NCBI GenBank assembly: GCA_016839785.1
Contig: JAEOTQ010000155.1
Span: 1-60,841, forward strand
From: Candidatus Hodarchaeota archaeon
Lineage (GTDB): Archaea; Asgardarchaeota; Heimdallarchaeia; Hodarchaeales; Hodarchaeaceae
Direction: 5' to 3'
Length of the DNA: 60,841 nt
Position numbers and translations under genes: made by a program. Below, one piece after another: positions 1 through 8,768 of this stretch. Position 1 is the stretch's first letter. The number at the start of each line of letters is the position of its first letter. The notes beneath the pieces were generated by a model that was not told the origin of the DNA, searched no databases, and was given only the letters and a program-made list of their open reading frames with translations.

Positions 1-1263
1 CGAGATTGCAACAACAGCCCAAACACTGCTTTCGTATCCCAATGCTATTCCACTTAGAATTGTAGTCGCTGGGCCCCCTTCAGTTGATTCAAATACTTCT
101 ACAACGGGTCCTCCAGCTTTTGCAGTAAAACGAGCCGTAATTGGGTTGAAAGATACGGCAAGTAAAACGCCTACCGCAATTAGAAACCCGAGTCTCCAAT
201 CACCAGCATAAAATGTAGCCAAGAATAGGGACGTAATAATTGTAATAGCACTAGAAATTTCATAGGATTGGAACATTGCTTTTTCTGCATCAGGAGTTTT
301 CCATAAAGCAACGGCATAGGTACCTACAATCGAACTGATTACACCCACAGCTCTAACTATTAATGGAAACATAATCCAAACGATTCTTCCATCGATTTGA
401 AAAAGCACCAGTCCTAATATTAAGGATGAAACAATGGTTACTTCGTACGACTCAAAAATATCTGCAGCCATACCAGCGCAGTCGCCTACATTATCTCCTA
501 CTAGATCAGCAATGACCCCTGCATTTCGAGGATCGTCTTCTGGAATATCTTTTTCGACTTTACCGACAAGATCTGCTCCAACATCAGCAGCTTTTGTGTA
601 AATACCACCTCCAACTCTCATGAATAGAGCTAGAATGGTTCCACCAAAACCAAAACCAAGTAAAGCATCAGGTGCAGCCCTTCCAAACATAATAAATATG
701 ATAGTACCACCCAATAATCCAAAACCATCGGTCAACATTCCTGTAACAGTACCTGCGTGATACGCAACCGAAAGAGCTTTACTATATCTCTGTTCAACAT
801 CCAATGTATTACCATGTTCGTCAGTAGTCTGTGATGCCGTAGCTGCTACTCTCAGATTTCCTTGAACAGCAATACGCATACCAAATTGCCCTACCATCAT
901 TGAAAAAGACGCTCCCATTATGAAAGCTATAGTACGTCCTATAGCCACCATTAGTACTGGATCGAGCCCTGGAAATTCGTCTACTGCCGCTTCAGTGGGT
1001 TCAATTAAGTACACACTGAAAAATAACGCTACCGTGAGAATTAGAACAATTGGTAGAATCGTCATGAGTTGACGTTTTAGATATGCATTTGCTCCTTCAT
1101 TGATAGCTTCCCATACTTGTTGCATTTCTTCGGACCCTTTATCATGGCTGAGAACATCTTTGCGTAACCACCATGAGTAGATGAACGAAATAATGGCAAC
1201 AACGATTACAACACCAAGGGTAGCCTGTTCAATGGGGTTTAATTCTAAAAATGTTGTGAACAT
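1..1263 (-). CDS. hppA: Membrane-bound proton-translocating pyrophosphatase (N-terminal part, truncated by window edge)
   Basis: Reading the minus strand from ATG at 1263 gives 421 codons that stay open to the window edge. The protein is rich in membrane segments and carries family hallmarks: an N-terminal GSEEMQQVWEAINEGANAYL stretch, the substrate-binding block DVGADLVGKVE followed by DDPRNAGVIAD and VGDNVGDCAGMAADIFE, and later FESTEGGP. This family hydrolyses pyrophosphate and pumps H+ or Na+ across the cytoplasmic membrane. The residue that tells K+-dependent from K+-independent enzymes lies beyond the edge, so the ion class is not decided here. The start is supported by an AAAGGTGA Shine-Dalgarno sequence and a TATA box just upstream. 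Confidence 0.95.
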   Translation of the reverse strand, partial: MFTTFLELNPIEQATLGVVIVVAIISFIYSWWLRKDVLSHDKGSEEMQQVWEAINEGANAYLKRQLMTILPIVLILTVALFFSVYLIEPTEAAVDEFPGLDPVLMVAIGRTIAFIMGASFSMMVGQFGMRIAVQGNLRVAATASQTTDEHGNTLDVEQRYSKALSVAYHAGTVTGMLTDGFGLLGGTIIFIMFGRAAPDALLGFGFGGTILALFMRVGGGIYTKAADVGADLVGKVEKDIPEDDPRNAGVIADLVGDNVGDCAGMAADIFESYEVTIVSSLILGLVLFQIDGRIVWIMFPLIVRAVGVISSIVGTYAVALWKTPDAEKAMFQSYEISSAITIITSLFLATFYAGDWRLGFLIAVGVLLAVSFNPITARFTAKAGGPVVEVFESTEGGPATTILSGIALGYESSVWAVVAIS

Positions 1264-1293
1264 TGTTTTCACCTTTCATTTCAATTAAAAAGA

Positions 1294-1304
1294 ATTTATA
1301 TAAT
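1294..1304 (-). promoter_or_regulatory. TATA box of the pyrophosphatase gene
   Basis: On the minus strand this reads ATTATATAAAT, a good archaeal TATA box. It lies about 31 bases upstream of the hppA ATG, leaving a short leader that contains the AAAGGTGA ribosome binding site. Confidence 0.6.
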
Positions 1305-1670
1305 ACAAATTTCTTAGACCTGTATTGAGAATTAGGTCTCATCTAAGTGATTTGCATTTTTTATCTGAGGTTAATAATATCTTTTCCATTCCTAGAAATA
1401 AATTGCATAATTTATGAGACAATTTCTGGATGCAGATGATTATTCAACAGCTTTAAATAAAGTAAAATTAACAGAGGGACACACATAGATCATGAAGTTG
1501 ACTAGAAGTATAATTATTGATTAATTCAAATTCTAAGTAAATTTAAGCCAATAAACACTCAAAACATAACTTCTTCTCCTTTACAGTAGTTTCATAAGCC
1601 CACTGTTATTTCCTCCCAATCAATAAGATTTTACATGACTACTGAATTTATATAGGAATTGTGTAAAAAA
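1305..1670. other. Intergenic region between hppA and ndk
   Basis: This is the spacer between divergent genes. I see AT-rich sequence without an ORF, tRNA or clear repeat. A TTTATATAGG stretch at about 1647 resembles a TATA box for ndk but sits very close to the ATG, so the ndk transcript start is uncertain. Confidence 0.4.
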
Positions 1671-2120
1671 ATGACTGAAAGAACATTATTGATAATTAAA
1701 CCAGACGCAATACAGAGAGGGCTCATTGGAAGCATTATTTCCCGTATTGAAAGAAAAGGATTAAAGATAATTGCTCTTAAAATGATGATGCTGACAGATG
1801 ATTATGTAGATAAACTATATGACATCCATATTGATAAAGTATTCTATCCTCTTTTGAACTCCTTTATTATTTCGGGACCGTTAGTTGCTATTGCAATTCA
1901 AGGGAAAAACTGTGTTAAAATCGTGAGAAAATTAGCTGGTGCAACTAATTCACCTGATGCTGAACCTGGAACCATCCGCGGTGATTATGGAATAGATTTG
2001 ACGAAGAATATTGTTCATTCTTCAGATAAACCAGAAAGGGCTCTCTATGAGTTAAGTGTGCTATTTAAAGAAGAAGACTACGTATCATTTGATCTAATTA
2101 ATCAACCATGGGTTGAGTAA
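1671..2120 (+). CDS. ndk: Nucleoside diphosphate kinase
   Basis: A 149-residue protein that transfers the gamma phosphate between nucleoside tri- and diphosphates through a phosphohistidine. It begins with TERTLLIIKPDAIQRGLIG, the typical NDK start, and carries the active-site block NIVHSSD with the catalytic His; the residue after His is Ser where most enzymes have Gly. An upstream in-frame TTG at 1659 exists, but the ATG gives the normal family N terminus. The stop is 23 bases before the RPA-like gene on the same strand, so the two are probably co-transcribed. Confidence 0.93.
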   Translation: MTERTLLIIKPDAIQRGLIGSIISRIERKGLKIIALKMMMLTDDYVDKLYDIHIDKVFYPLLNSFIISGPLVAIAIQGKNCVKIVRKLAGATNSPDAEPGTIRGDYGIDLTKNIVHSSDKPERALYELSVLFKEEDYVSFDLINQPWVE

Positions 2121-2143
2121 ACTCAACATATGAGAGGGTACTC

Positions 2144-2800
2144 ATGAAACGACGATCTCCTTATAGACGAGTTAAGATTCGAACCATCAATAGTGCTGAA
2201 GTAACGAAGGATAATGAAGACCGTTGGCGGTTAATCTCTACTACTGGACCAACATTGTTCCGAGTATGGATTGTTGGTGTTGTAACGGAGAAATATACAG
2301 GAGCAAATAATTATATTGGAATGAAAATTGAAGACGGAACTGGAGCTATTCTGATCAAAGCTTGGGATGGACAGATGGAATCTTTTTCCCAGTGGGATAA
2401 GATTGAAATACTTGGTCAAATACAAATTTCTGAACAAGATGAAAAAGTAGATGTATTTATTACTCCTGACATCATAGAAAATATCGAGGATGACAATTGG
2501 TTTATTTATCACAAGTTAAAAATTGTTCAACAGAGTCAACATAGTGATAGAGAGATTACAGTAAAATCTGCGGTTGTTGAAGGAATTGATCTAGGAGTAG
2601 CATCATTAGAAGATTTGAAAACAAAACTTAAGAAGTTGGTCAAACAATTAGATCAAGGAAATGGTGTTACAATGGACGATATTATTGAAAAACTGCCTAA
2701 AATTGACGAAGCACAGATTTATGATGCAATTACAGAATTATTAGAATCTGGTGAATTTTTTGAACCCCAAGTCGGCATTTACTCAATTGCTTTTGAGTAA
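2144..2800 (+). CDS. RPA32-like single-stranded DNA-binding protein (OB fold plus C-terminal winged helix)
   Basis: A 218-residue protein. Residues about 35-125 form an OB-fold domain (TLFRVWIVGVV, YIGMKIEDGTGAILIKAWDG, DKIEILGQIQ) like that of RPA32/RPA2. Residues about 155-215 look like a winged helix ending the protein, as in eukaryotic RPA32, where that domain recruits repair factors. It should act with a large RPA subunit encoded elsewhere. A GAGGGT Shine-Dalgarno sequence precedes the ATG. The related Stn1 protein has the same architecture and cannot be excluded. Confidence 0.8.
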   Translation: MKRRSPYRRVKIRTINSAEVTKDNEDRWRLISTTGPTLFRVWIVGVVTEKYTGANNYIGMKIEDGTGAILIKAWDGQMESFSQWDKIEILGQIQISEQDEKVDVFITPDIIENIEDDNWFIYHKLKIVQQSQHSDREITVKSAVVEGIDLGVASLEDLKTKLKKLVKQLDQGNGVTMDDIIEKLPKIDEAQIYDAITELLESGEFFEPQVGIYSIAFE

Positions 2801-2809
2801 TTATTCTTT

Positions 2810-3358
2810 TCAAGGTCTATTCCATTGAAAAACGTAATATCTGATTTGCTGATCTGACAAAACTGTGGCAATTACATAGCGTTTACGAACTGATGTAGCT
2901 AATCTTCCAGCTCGGACTAAATCAATAGGTTCGATCGTTGATTCTTTCGGGAAGATAGAGACGAGAAATGGTGCATGATCAATACCTGGTCCTCTACGGT
3001 ATACAGAAAAATCGGTTCCAAATTTAAGCCCAGGGCGTACAATATATCGCTTATCTCGCAAATTTTTGTAAACCGTGTACAAATCCTCAAATTTAGCAAA
3101 CCGTTCTTTACAGATAGTAAGGAGCTGGTCGTACGAAACCTCTCGATCATCCTCTGAGATCCTTATTGTCTTATTCTCTAATAAAAACGCTGCTTCTAGC
3201 AAAGTTAATTCAAGAGGCCTTTCGAATCTAGGAGATTTCGGTTTTCTGATCCCAACTGGCTTTCCAAAATAACCTAATTGATAGATTTTACTACCTAGCT
3301 CATGATTCCAAATAATTACGTGTTTATCTACTAGCTGAGCTGGAATAGGAGTTTCCAT
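2810..3358 (-). CDS. endA: tRNA-splicing endonuclease
   Basis: A 182-residue protein, the size of the short archaeal EndA that cuts bulge-helix-bulge introns in pre-tRNA. The C-terminal nuclease domain shows the catalytic triad: Tyr in FSVYRRGPG, His in GIDHAPFLV and Lys in VRKRYVIA. The preceding KYIVRPGLKFGTDF-type stretch is typical. It is convergent with the RPA-like gene, with a gap of only 9 bases. Confidence 0.93.
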   Translation of the reverse strand: METPIPAQLVDKHVIIWNHELGSKIYQLGYFGKPVGIRKPKSPRFERPLELTLLEAAFLLENKTIRISEDDREVSYDQLLTICKERFAKFEDLYTVYKNLRDKRYIVRPGLKFGTDFSVYRRGPGIDHAPFLVSIFPKESTIEPIDLVRAGRLATSVRKRYVIATVLSDQQIRYYVFQWNRP

Positions 3359-3385
3359 TTTTCAATTTAAACATCCTTGGAAATA

Positions 3386-3994
3386 TTATTCGGGTTTCTT
3401 TCTATTAAATTTTGGTGCTACAATTCGTAATGAAAGGATTGCATTTAGAATAAACAGAATTAGTAAGAAAGTCACAGCAGAATTGAAATTTGCGAACGAT
3501 AGGTCTTCATCTACCTTATTTACGACAATATCTACTGTATTGCTAAAAGATAGGAATTCTGTATCTATAATTTCTGATATTCGATAGTAAACTTGCGCGG
3601 AATGGAGTTGGTACTTTCCTACGGTTAGTGCGGTGACTATATAACTAAATCTTCGTGTTTGATTAGGTTCAATCCAACTGTAAGATATTTTTGTCAAACC
3701 AGTTACATTAAATACCCAAGGAGCGTTTAAACTATCAATAAAGGTAACATTAAAAGCTGTACTATTACCTATATTCGTAATCGTTATCGTTACAACAAAT
3801 GAATCATTTAATGTAATTTCGGATGTATCAACACTTTTTGTGACAAAGATGCTTGGATATAATTCAGAAATATTTGTTGTTCTAGATGAAGAAGCCTTTA
3901 CCTGTACTGACATATAATTGAAGCAGAGTAAGGTAAAAACAAAGCTTACAATTATCATTCTACCAAGTTGAGACCTTTTAGGTACAGCCCACAT
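3386..3994 (-). CDS. Secreted or membrane-anchored protein resembling TRAP-beta (SSR2)
   Basis: A protein of about 202 residues with an N-terminal signal peptide (hydrophobic residues ~13-35), one extracytoplasmic beta-sandwich domain, a single C-terminal membrane segment (LLILFILNAILSL) and a short basic tail. That layout and local sequence match the beta subunit of the eukaryotic translocon-associated protein complex: ITNIGNSTAFNVTF, SWIEPNQTRRFSYIV, GKYQLHSAQVYYR. A general CARDB/DUF11-type surface domain is the alternative. The ATG at 3994 has a GAGTGAT ribosome site; a GTG at 4003 is possible. It lies head to head with a Get3/ArsA-like gene, which also concerns membrane-protein delivery. 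Confidence 0.6.
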   Translation of the reverse strand: MWAVPKRSQLGRMIIVSFVFTLLCFNYMSVQVKASSSRTTNISELYPSIFVTKSVDTSEITLNDSFVVTITITNIGNSTAFNVTFIDSLNAPWVFNVTGLTKISYSWIEPNQTRRFSYIVTALTVGKYQLHSAQVYYRISEIIDTEFLSFSNTVDIVVNKVDEDLSFANFNSAVTFLLILFILNAILSLRIVAPKFNRKKPE

Positions 3995-4364
3995 TAATAT
4001 CACTCAAAATAGGTATAATTATCCCCATTTTGTTTATCTTGTTAAACCTTAGGGTTATTACCTCCTAAGAAAAAGGAATCAAATAGCTCAAGTTCAGAGT
4101 CTCAGTTCCAAAGGATTCTTACTTAGGTTATCTTGATATCCCCTCTTGATATCCATAACTGATCCTTAAATATCGCTTATTACCTTCTTCTATACCGTTA
4201 TTTTTCCTTACAAACCCTTAATCTCTCTTGTTCTAACATATTTCTCTCTTCTTCCCTTTTGTACTATTTGATTCCCTTAATTGATCATATTTACTATCAT
4301 TCAATATTTTCATCGTAACTGTTACCCAAAAGATTCATGTTTTAGTTCCTTGACCTCCCCTTTT
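3995..4364. other. Divergent intergenic region between the TRAP-beta-like and Get3-like genes
   Basis: No gene is seen here. The sequence contains a short direct repeat, TCTTGATATCC, twice at about 4130-4155, followed by a TTAAATATC element near 4166 that could be a TATA box for the rightward gene. Pyrimidine-rich tracts follow. Confidence 0.4.
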
Positions 4365-5315
4365 ATGTCAAATTCATTATTTAACAAGCATTTTTTGTTT
4401 TTTGGAGGAAAAGGTGGAGTTGGAAAAACTACGATGGCCGCTGCAACAGCTATCCGAGCTGCCGATTTGGGTCACAACACATTATTGGTTTCAACAGATC
4501 CTGCTCATTCTGTATCTGACAGTTTAGATCAACACATAGGTGGAGACGATTATGTCAAGGTAAATAATGTCGAGAATTTATGGGCAATTGAACTGAGTAC
4601 TGATCAAGCAATGAGTACATATTCAGAGATGATTAGTCAACAAGATCCCACTGGGGCTTTCAGTGAGTTATTAGGGGATGGTGATGCAAATTCTCTCTCA
4701 CCTCCTGGTACTGATGAAACAGTTGCCTTTATCCAATTATTAGAATTCATTCAAAATCCAGAGTACGATATTGTTGTTTTCGACACAGCACCCACTGGAC
4801 ACACATTGAAACTCCTCCAATTACCTGAATTAACTCAAAGTTGGTTATTTCGTTTGATTAAAATGCGTCGTCGTCTTGGAGGGCTGATGAGTGGATTCAA
4901 ATCGATTATTGGTGGGGGATCAGATCTTGATGAACAAGATACATTCGATAAACTCGAAGAGTTGCGGGATCAGGTCGAGGTAGCAAGAACTCATCTAAGT
5001 AATAATGAAGAAACTGAGTTTGTTGCTGTTACAATTCCTACCGTTATGGCAATCTGGGAAACTGAAAGGTTAATTCGTGCATTATTCGAGGTTGCCTTTC
5101 CTATTACACGAATATATATCAATCAACTTCAACCTGAAAATCTTGATTGTACTTATTGCAGGAATAGATACAATGATCAGCTAAAGAATTTAGAGAAAAT
5201 TAAGGATTTGTATGATGAATTTAATTTACACGAGATTCCATCATTTGAATATGAAATAAGAGGAATAGATCGCCTTAGAGAGTTGGCGACTTTATTATAT
5301 GGTGTACAGACATAA
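4365..5315 (+). CDS. Get3/ArsA-family ATPase
   Basis: A 316-residue single-domain ATPase of the Get3/ArsA family. It has the deviant Walker A GGKGGVGKTT, switch I DPAHSVSD, the switch II block DTAPTGHTLKLLQLPE, and near the C terminus a CTYCRNR motif; a CxxC pair at this place is the zinc-linked dimerisation motif of Get3 proteins that chaperone tail-anchored membrane proteins. Arsenite-pump ArsA proteins are usually tandem duplicates, which this is not. An in-frame TTG at 4281 exists, but the ATG at 4365 puts the P-loop at the usual position. Confidence 0.88.
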   Translation: MSNSLFNKHFLFFGGKGGVGKTTMAAATAIRAADLGHNTLLVSTDPAHSVSDSLDQHIGGDDYVKVNNVENLWAIELSTDQAMSTYSEMISQQDPTGAFSELLGDGDANSLSPPGTDETVAFIQLLEFIQNPEYDIVVFDTAPTGHTLKLLQLPELTQSWLFRLIKMRRRLGGLMSGFKSIIGGGSDLDEQDTFDKLEELRDQVEVARTHLSNNEETEFVAVTIPTVMAIWETERLIRALFEVAFPITRIYINQLQPENLDCTYCRNRYNDQLKNLEKIKDLYDEFNLHEIPSFEYEIRGIDRLRELATLLYGVQT

Positions 5316-5330
5316 ATTCATAAAATCTGT

Positions 5331-5930
5331 CTACTTTTCTTCATCCCATCCTTTACGTATTCGTGAAAAAGCTTCCTTCAGCTCCATGTTCATTTGAGCT
5401 TTCAGACTCATTGGGGATGGGCGAGGCGGGGGTGCTTGTGGGCCTCCCATTTGTCCACCTACGGGAGGTGGGGACAATCCTGGTGACGGAGGAGCGGCTG
5501 ATTGTCCGGGTAATGGTGGGAGACTAGATGGTGATGGTATGGGTGCAGAGGGTTGTGAAAGAGTATTTGCGGCCATTGGAGGAGGGGATGCAGATGGTTG
5601 GGCCTGAACTGGTGCGGGTGGTGTTGGAAATGCTGGTGGGGTGGGTAAACTCGGTGGAGGAGTAGTTGGAGGTGATGGAGCAATTGATGGAACAGTCGGT
5701 TGAGAAACTGGAGGTTTTGGGCTTAGTGTTGGGGCTGAAAGTGGAGGTGGAGCTGAAGGTTGCTGCGAGACCTGACTAATTCTTGTACTGAGTTCAGCAT
5801 ATTTCCTTTCTAGTTCATCGACAATCTCTGCTAATTGTGAAACAAACACAAAGAATTTCTTGGTTACAGCGATCAGTGTATCAACATTCTGGGATTGATT
5901 GTCCCCAAAGAATTCATCTAAATTGGTCAA
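5331..5930 (-). CDS. Proline-rich protein with an N-terminal coiled coil resembling WASH subunit CCDC53
   Basis: A 199-residue protein in three parts. Residues ~15-55 are a predicted helix/coiled coil (TLIAVTKKFFVFVSQLAEIV, then LERKYAELSTRISQV) whose pattern resembles the CCDC53 (WASHC3) helix, which has a hydrophobic run, an E-K-L-x-x-L motif and an R-I-x-x-I/V motif. Residues ~58-170 are almost pure Pro/Ser/Ala low complexity, with polyproline runs of the kind that bind profilin or SH3 domains. The last ~28 residues form a basic amphipathic helix (MNMELKEAFSRIRKGWDEEK) loosely like a WH2/actin-binding tail. The start is a TTG. Cytoskeletal function is inference. Confidence 0.55.
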   Translation of the reverse strand: MTNLDEFFGDNQSQNVDTLIAVTKKFFVFVSQLAEIVDELERKYAELSTRISQVSQQPSAPPPLSAPTLSPKPPVSQPTVPSIAPSPPTTPPPSLPTPPAFPTPPAPVQAQPSASPPPMAANTLSQPSAPIPSPSSLPPLPGQSAAPPSPGLSPPPVGGQMGGPQAPPPRPSPMSLKAQMNMELKEAFSRIRKGWDEEK

Positions 5931-5985
5931 AGTGTAAACCTACGTTGAAGTTAAAAGATAATATATCATTTATTCAATCTATGAA

Positions 5986-6855
5986 TCACTTATAAGAAGT
6001 TTCTTTTTCAATTAGGGATTTCAAGTAATCTATTATTAAACAAGTATCTTTAGTTTTTCCCACATCGTGTGTTCGAATAATATGAGCTCCGTTCGAAATA
6101 GCAATAGAAGTAGCGGCCAAGGATCCCCACAATCGTTCTTCAGGAGGTTTCTTTATCACAGCTCCAATAAACGATTTTCGTGAAATACCAACTAATATAG
6201 GTTGTTTTAACACTCTCAGATTTTCTAACCGTGCAAGTATCAAATAATCAGCTTTCGTTTTTCTTTCTGGTACCCAACTCCCCAATCCAGGATCGATAAT
6301 AATTTTTTTTCTCGAAATACCAGCATTGAGTGCTATCTCAATACTTTTTTCTAACTCATTAACTATATCAGAGATTTTAAATACATCTCCAGGTTGGGAT
6401 TGACATGCCATTACGGTAATCGACGCATCATATTCAGCTACTATTTTAGCCATCATAGAATCTGATTTCAAACCTGAAATATCATTAATCATGGAAGCGC
6501 CAGATTTTAACGAGAACTTTGCCGTTTTATGGGATTTAGTATCAACAGAAATCGGAATATGTTCATCAATTTCCTTTATTGTATCAAAAAATACCTTTAA
6601 ACGATCAATTTCCATTGATCCAGATTCTTTCTCGACTGAATTATAGATAAATGAGGGGGCACTCGATATTGCTCCCACATCAATGATGTCAGCCCCTTCC
6701 GAAATAAACTCAAGAATTCGATCTTGAATGGCGTTTGAAGTTTTTAGAACACTTCCCTTGTAAAAAGAAGCCGGTGAGAGATTCATGACTCCCATGATTA
6801 AAGTTCTATACCCATCTCCGCAAGATACTCCTCCAATTTCACCCACTATTCGCAT
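5986..6855 (-). CDS. folP: Dihydropteroate synthase family protein
   Basis: A 289-residue TIM-barrel protein. It has GVMNLSPASFYKG (the pterin-binding MGVxNxTPDSF site with Leu-Ser-Pro), DIIDVGA, PISVDT, MINDISG, IIDPGLGSW and VGISRKSFIG, all in the order of dihydropteroate synthase. The reaction couples 4-aminobenzoate or a related aryl amine to hydroxymethyl-dihydropterin pyrophosphate; in archaea this can feed folate or methanopterin synthesis. A GGTGA ribosome site precedes the ATG. It lies 19 bases downstream of the CofE-like gene, so a coenzyme-synthesis operon is likely. Confidence 0.88.
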   Translation of the reverse strand: MRIVGEIGGVSCGDGYRTLIMGVMNLSPASFYKGSVLKTSNAIQDRILEFISEGADIIDVGAISSAPSFIYNSVEKESGSMEIDRLKVFFDTIKEIDEHIPISVDTKSHKTAKFSLKSGASMINDISGLKSDSMMAKIVAEYDASITVMACQSQPGDVFKISDIVNELEKSIEIALNAGISRKKIIIDPGLGSWVPERKTKADYLILARLENLRVLKQPILVGISRKSFIGAVIKKPPEERLWGSLAATSIAISNGAHIIRTHDVGKTKDTCLIIDYLKSLIEKETSYK

Positions 6856-6874
6856 TTTATTTCACCTTCAACAC

Positions 6875-7663
6875 TCATTTCTTCCAAAGCGGCCCTATAT
6901 AAATGCAATGAACAGGATCCATTTTCATCTGTTCATTATTTTCGGAATTATCTTCCAAAGTTTGAAGGGGTAGATTTTCGATTCCTCTAGCAATAACAAT
7001 TGGAATTTGTTCGTCCGATTCACCCATTAATATTTCAGCTCCACAAGCAAGGTTATCAGCTAAAGCTCTAGTTGTTATTTTCATTTCTCGGTTGAAAAGA
7101 TCTTTCTTCCCGCGGTCATCGATGATAGGGCAAAATCCTGAGACTCCAAGTGCAAAGCCTGATGTGCCTCTACGTAGCGGATGAGTTTTGGAGTCAGCAA
7201 TTATTACTCCAATTGAAACAGATAAATTTTTCTCAAGCTGGAAACGAATTTTACAAGCAGTCTCAACAGGATTTTGAGGTAAAACAATGTAATAATCACT
7301 ACCACCCGAATTACTTTGATCTACACCTGCATTTGCTTGAAGAATTCCGTTTTTTAACGCAAGTACTGCACCTGGCACTGCTCCAACAATCTCATCCGCT
7401 TCACGAAAAATTAATTCTACAAATCGTGGGTCGAGCCGAGATTTCTTTGCTAGTTCTGAAACATCTTGTCGAATATCCTTAATATCTGATATTTTGTATT
7501 GACAACCCTCTGTAGTCGAAATGATTTTACTTGCAAGTATTAATATATCATTATTTCGAAGAATACATTCATTTTCCTTTAATGCGTTTAAAACGAACTT
7601 GACGATATCCTTATCATTTGCAGTAATAATTTTCGTTTTTATTCCAATAAATTCAATTTTCAT
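6875..7663 (-). CDS. cofE: Coenzyme F420-0:gamma-glutamyl ligase family protein (CofE-like)
   Basis: A 262-residue protein of the F420-0:glutamate ligase family, which adds glutamates to F420-0. Family marks are LILASKIISTTEG, RFVELIFREADEI, LQANAGVDQSNSGG, IRFQLEKN, VGVIIADS and ADNLACGAEILMGE. The block HPLRRGTSGFALGVSGF differs from the classical GRPWRxG version, so substrate could vary from standard CofE. It is the first gene of a two-gene minus-strand unit with FolP, tying F420 and pterin metabolism together. Confidence 0.82.
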   Translation of the reverse strand: MKIEFIGIKTKIITANDKDIVKFVLNALKENECILRNNDILILASKIISTTEGCQYKISDIKDIRQDVSELAKKSRLDPRFVELIFREADEIVGAVPGAVLALKNGILQANAGVDQSNSGGSDYYIVLPQNPVETACKIRFQLEKNLSVSIGVIIADSKTHPLRRGTSGFALGVSGFCPIIDDRGKKDLFNREMKITTRALADNLACGAEILMGESDEQIPIVIARGIENLPLQTLEDNSENNEQMKMDPVHCIYIGPLWKK

Positions 7664-7992
7664 ACTCTTTCGTCTCCTACAATTAGTAATGATGCATTTT
7701 TCCTTATTTTAGTGATTCAGAAGGTCTACTACAATCCACAAACAAGTAACTGGTTATTTTTCATTGTAAATTACCAGATAATTAATCTACCTCTTATTAT
7801 GACAAATATCGTCAACATTCTGGTATTTAAAACAGACAATCTTTTAAGGTCACGATAGAGGTAGTTCTTAAATCATTGAAAATGAACAAGATTGAGTATC
7901 AAACAAAGAAAAAAGAGAAAAAGTACATATTTTCAGATCTTAACAGAAATATAAATAACTCGATCAGTGAAAAATTATATGGAGATTTTAAG
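7664..7992. other. Intergenic region between cofE-like and RecA-like genes
   Basis: Divergent promoter region. A TATTTAAAAC element at about 7824 could be the rightward TATA box. An in-frame TTG at 7876 and ATG at 7882 extend the next gene by up to 39 residues of low-complexity basic sequence; I left these outside because the ATG at 7993 has a GGAG site. Confidence 0.4.
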
Positions 7993-8748
7993 ATGTCAAT
8001 GGAAGATCGTGCCAAATTTGGAATCCCCCTCCTAGATGACGCTTTAGGCGGAGGAGTACCTCGTGGATCCATAATATTAGTGGAAGATGAAGTAGGTATA
8101 AACACAGAACATATTCTTGTACAATTTTTGTCAGAAGGATTAAGAACAGGTGAATACGGATATATTCTATCCACGGAACATCTTTTCTCTCATTATTCCC
8201 CTCTATTTGTTCCTTATAATATTTCTGAGGTCACATTCGAGACGAAACGCCTTGTTTTCTTAGATGCTTTCTCAAATCCTTTTGGCTACTCTGAAGGAAG
8301 ACCGAGTACTGCAGGGGAGAATGTTATTCGTGATATTACCCAACCTCGACAAGTCACAGATCAGATTAGAAGAGCGTTATTGCATGTTCGTTCCCAGCCT
8401 GTTCGTGGTGTTCTTGACTCATTGACAACTATCTTACTTGTTTCAGAAACTCTTAAAGCACCTATGGCCTTTTTACAACACAAGATCGCTACTGATAAGG
8501 AAATGGGAATTGTAAGTATTCTCACCCTTCACAGAGATGTTCATTCTCCTCGAATAATCCAAGCCGTTGAACACTATTGTGATGGAGTTCTTAGATTAAC
8601 AAAACAGTCTTCTGAAGGTAAAGACTTTTCATCAACAGATATTCTCCAGATAATCAAAGTTCCAGGTATGTCACTATCAGAGTTAGAAAATACTAATTTC
8701 TCATTTCAACCAAGTCCCGGCCATATTGAACTGTCACCTATATTATGA
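7993..8748 (+). CDS. RecA-superfamily (KaiC/RadA-like) protein with a degenerate P-loop
   Basis: About 251 residues with the RecA-fold entry FGIPLLDDALGGGVPRGSII, as in KaiC-like and RadA-like ATPases. The Walker A position reads VEDEVGINTEH, lacking the GKT/S lysine, so ATP hydrolysis is unlikely. The Walker B-like strand GVLDSLTTIL is also missing the usual acidic pattern. Archaea carry many such inactive RecA-fold paralogues; partner and function are unknown. The start was chosen at an ATG 9 bases after GGAG. Confidence 0.7.
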   Translation: MSMEDRAKFGIPLLDDALGGGVPRGSIILVEDEVGINTEHILVQFLSEGLRTGEYGYILSTEHLFSHYSPLFVPYNISEVTFETKRLVFLDAFSNPFGYSEGRPSTAGENVIRDITQPRQVTDQIRRALLHVRSQPVRGVLDSLTTILLVSETLKAPMAFLQHKIATDKEMGIVSILTLHRDVHSPRIIQAVEHYCDGVLRLTKQSSEGKDFSSTDILQIIKVPGMSLSELENTNFSFQPSPGHIELSPIL

Positions 8749-8768
8749 AAATATACTAAGAGAGCGAT

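Noticed and set aside
5459..5683. His/Pro-rich ORF of 74 codons on the minus strand
   Set aside because: It is a frame-shifted reading of the proline-rich CCDC53-like gene, whose low-complexity DNA leaves other frames open.
6060..6080. GTTCGAAT, resembling a tRNA T-loop, also at about 31935
   Set aside because: Both copies lie inside clear coding regions (folP and GINS) and no acceptor or anticodon stem fits around them.
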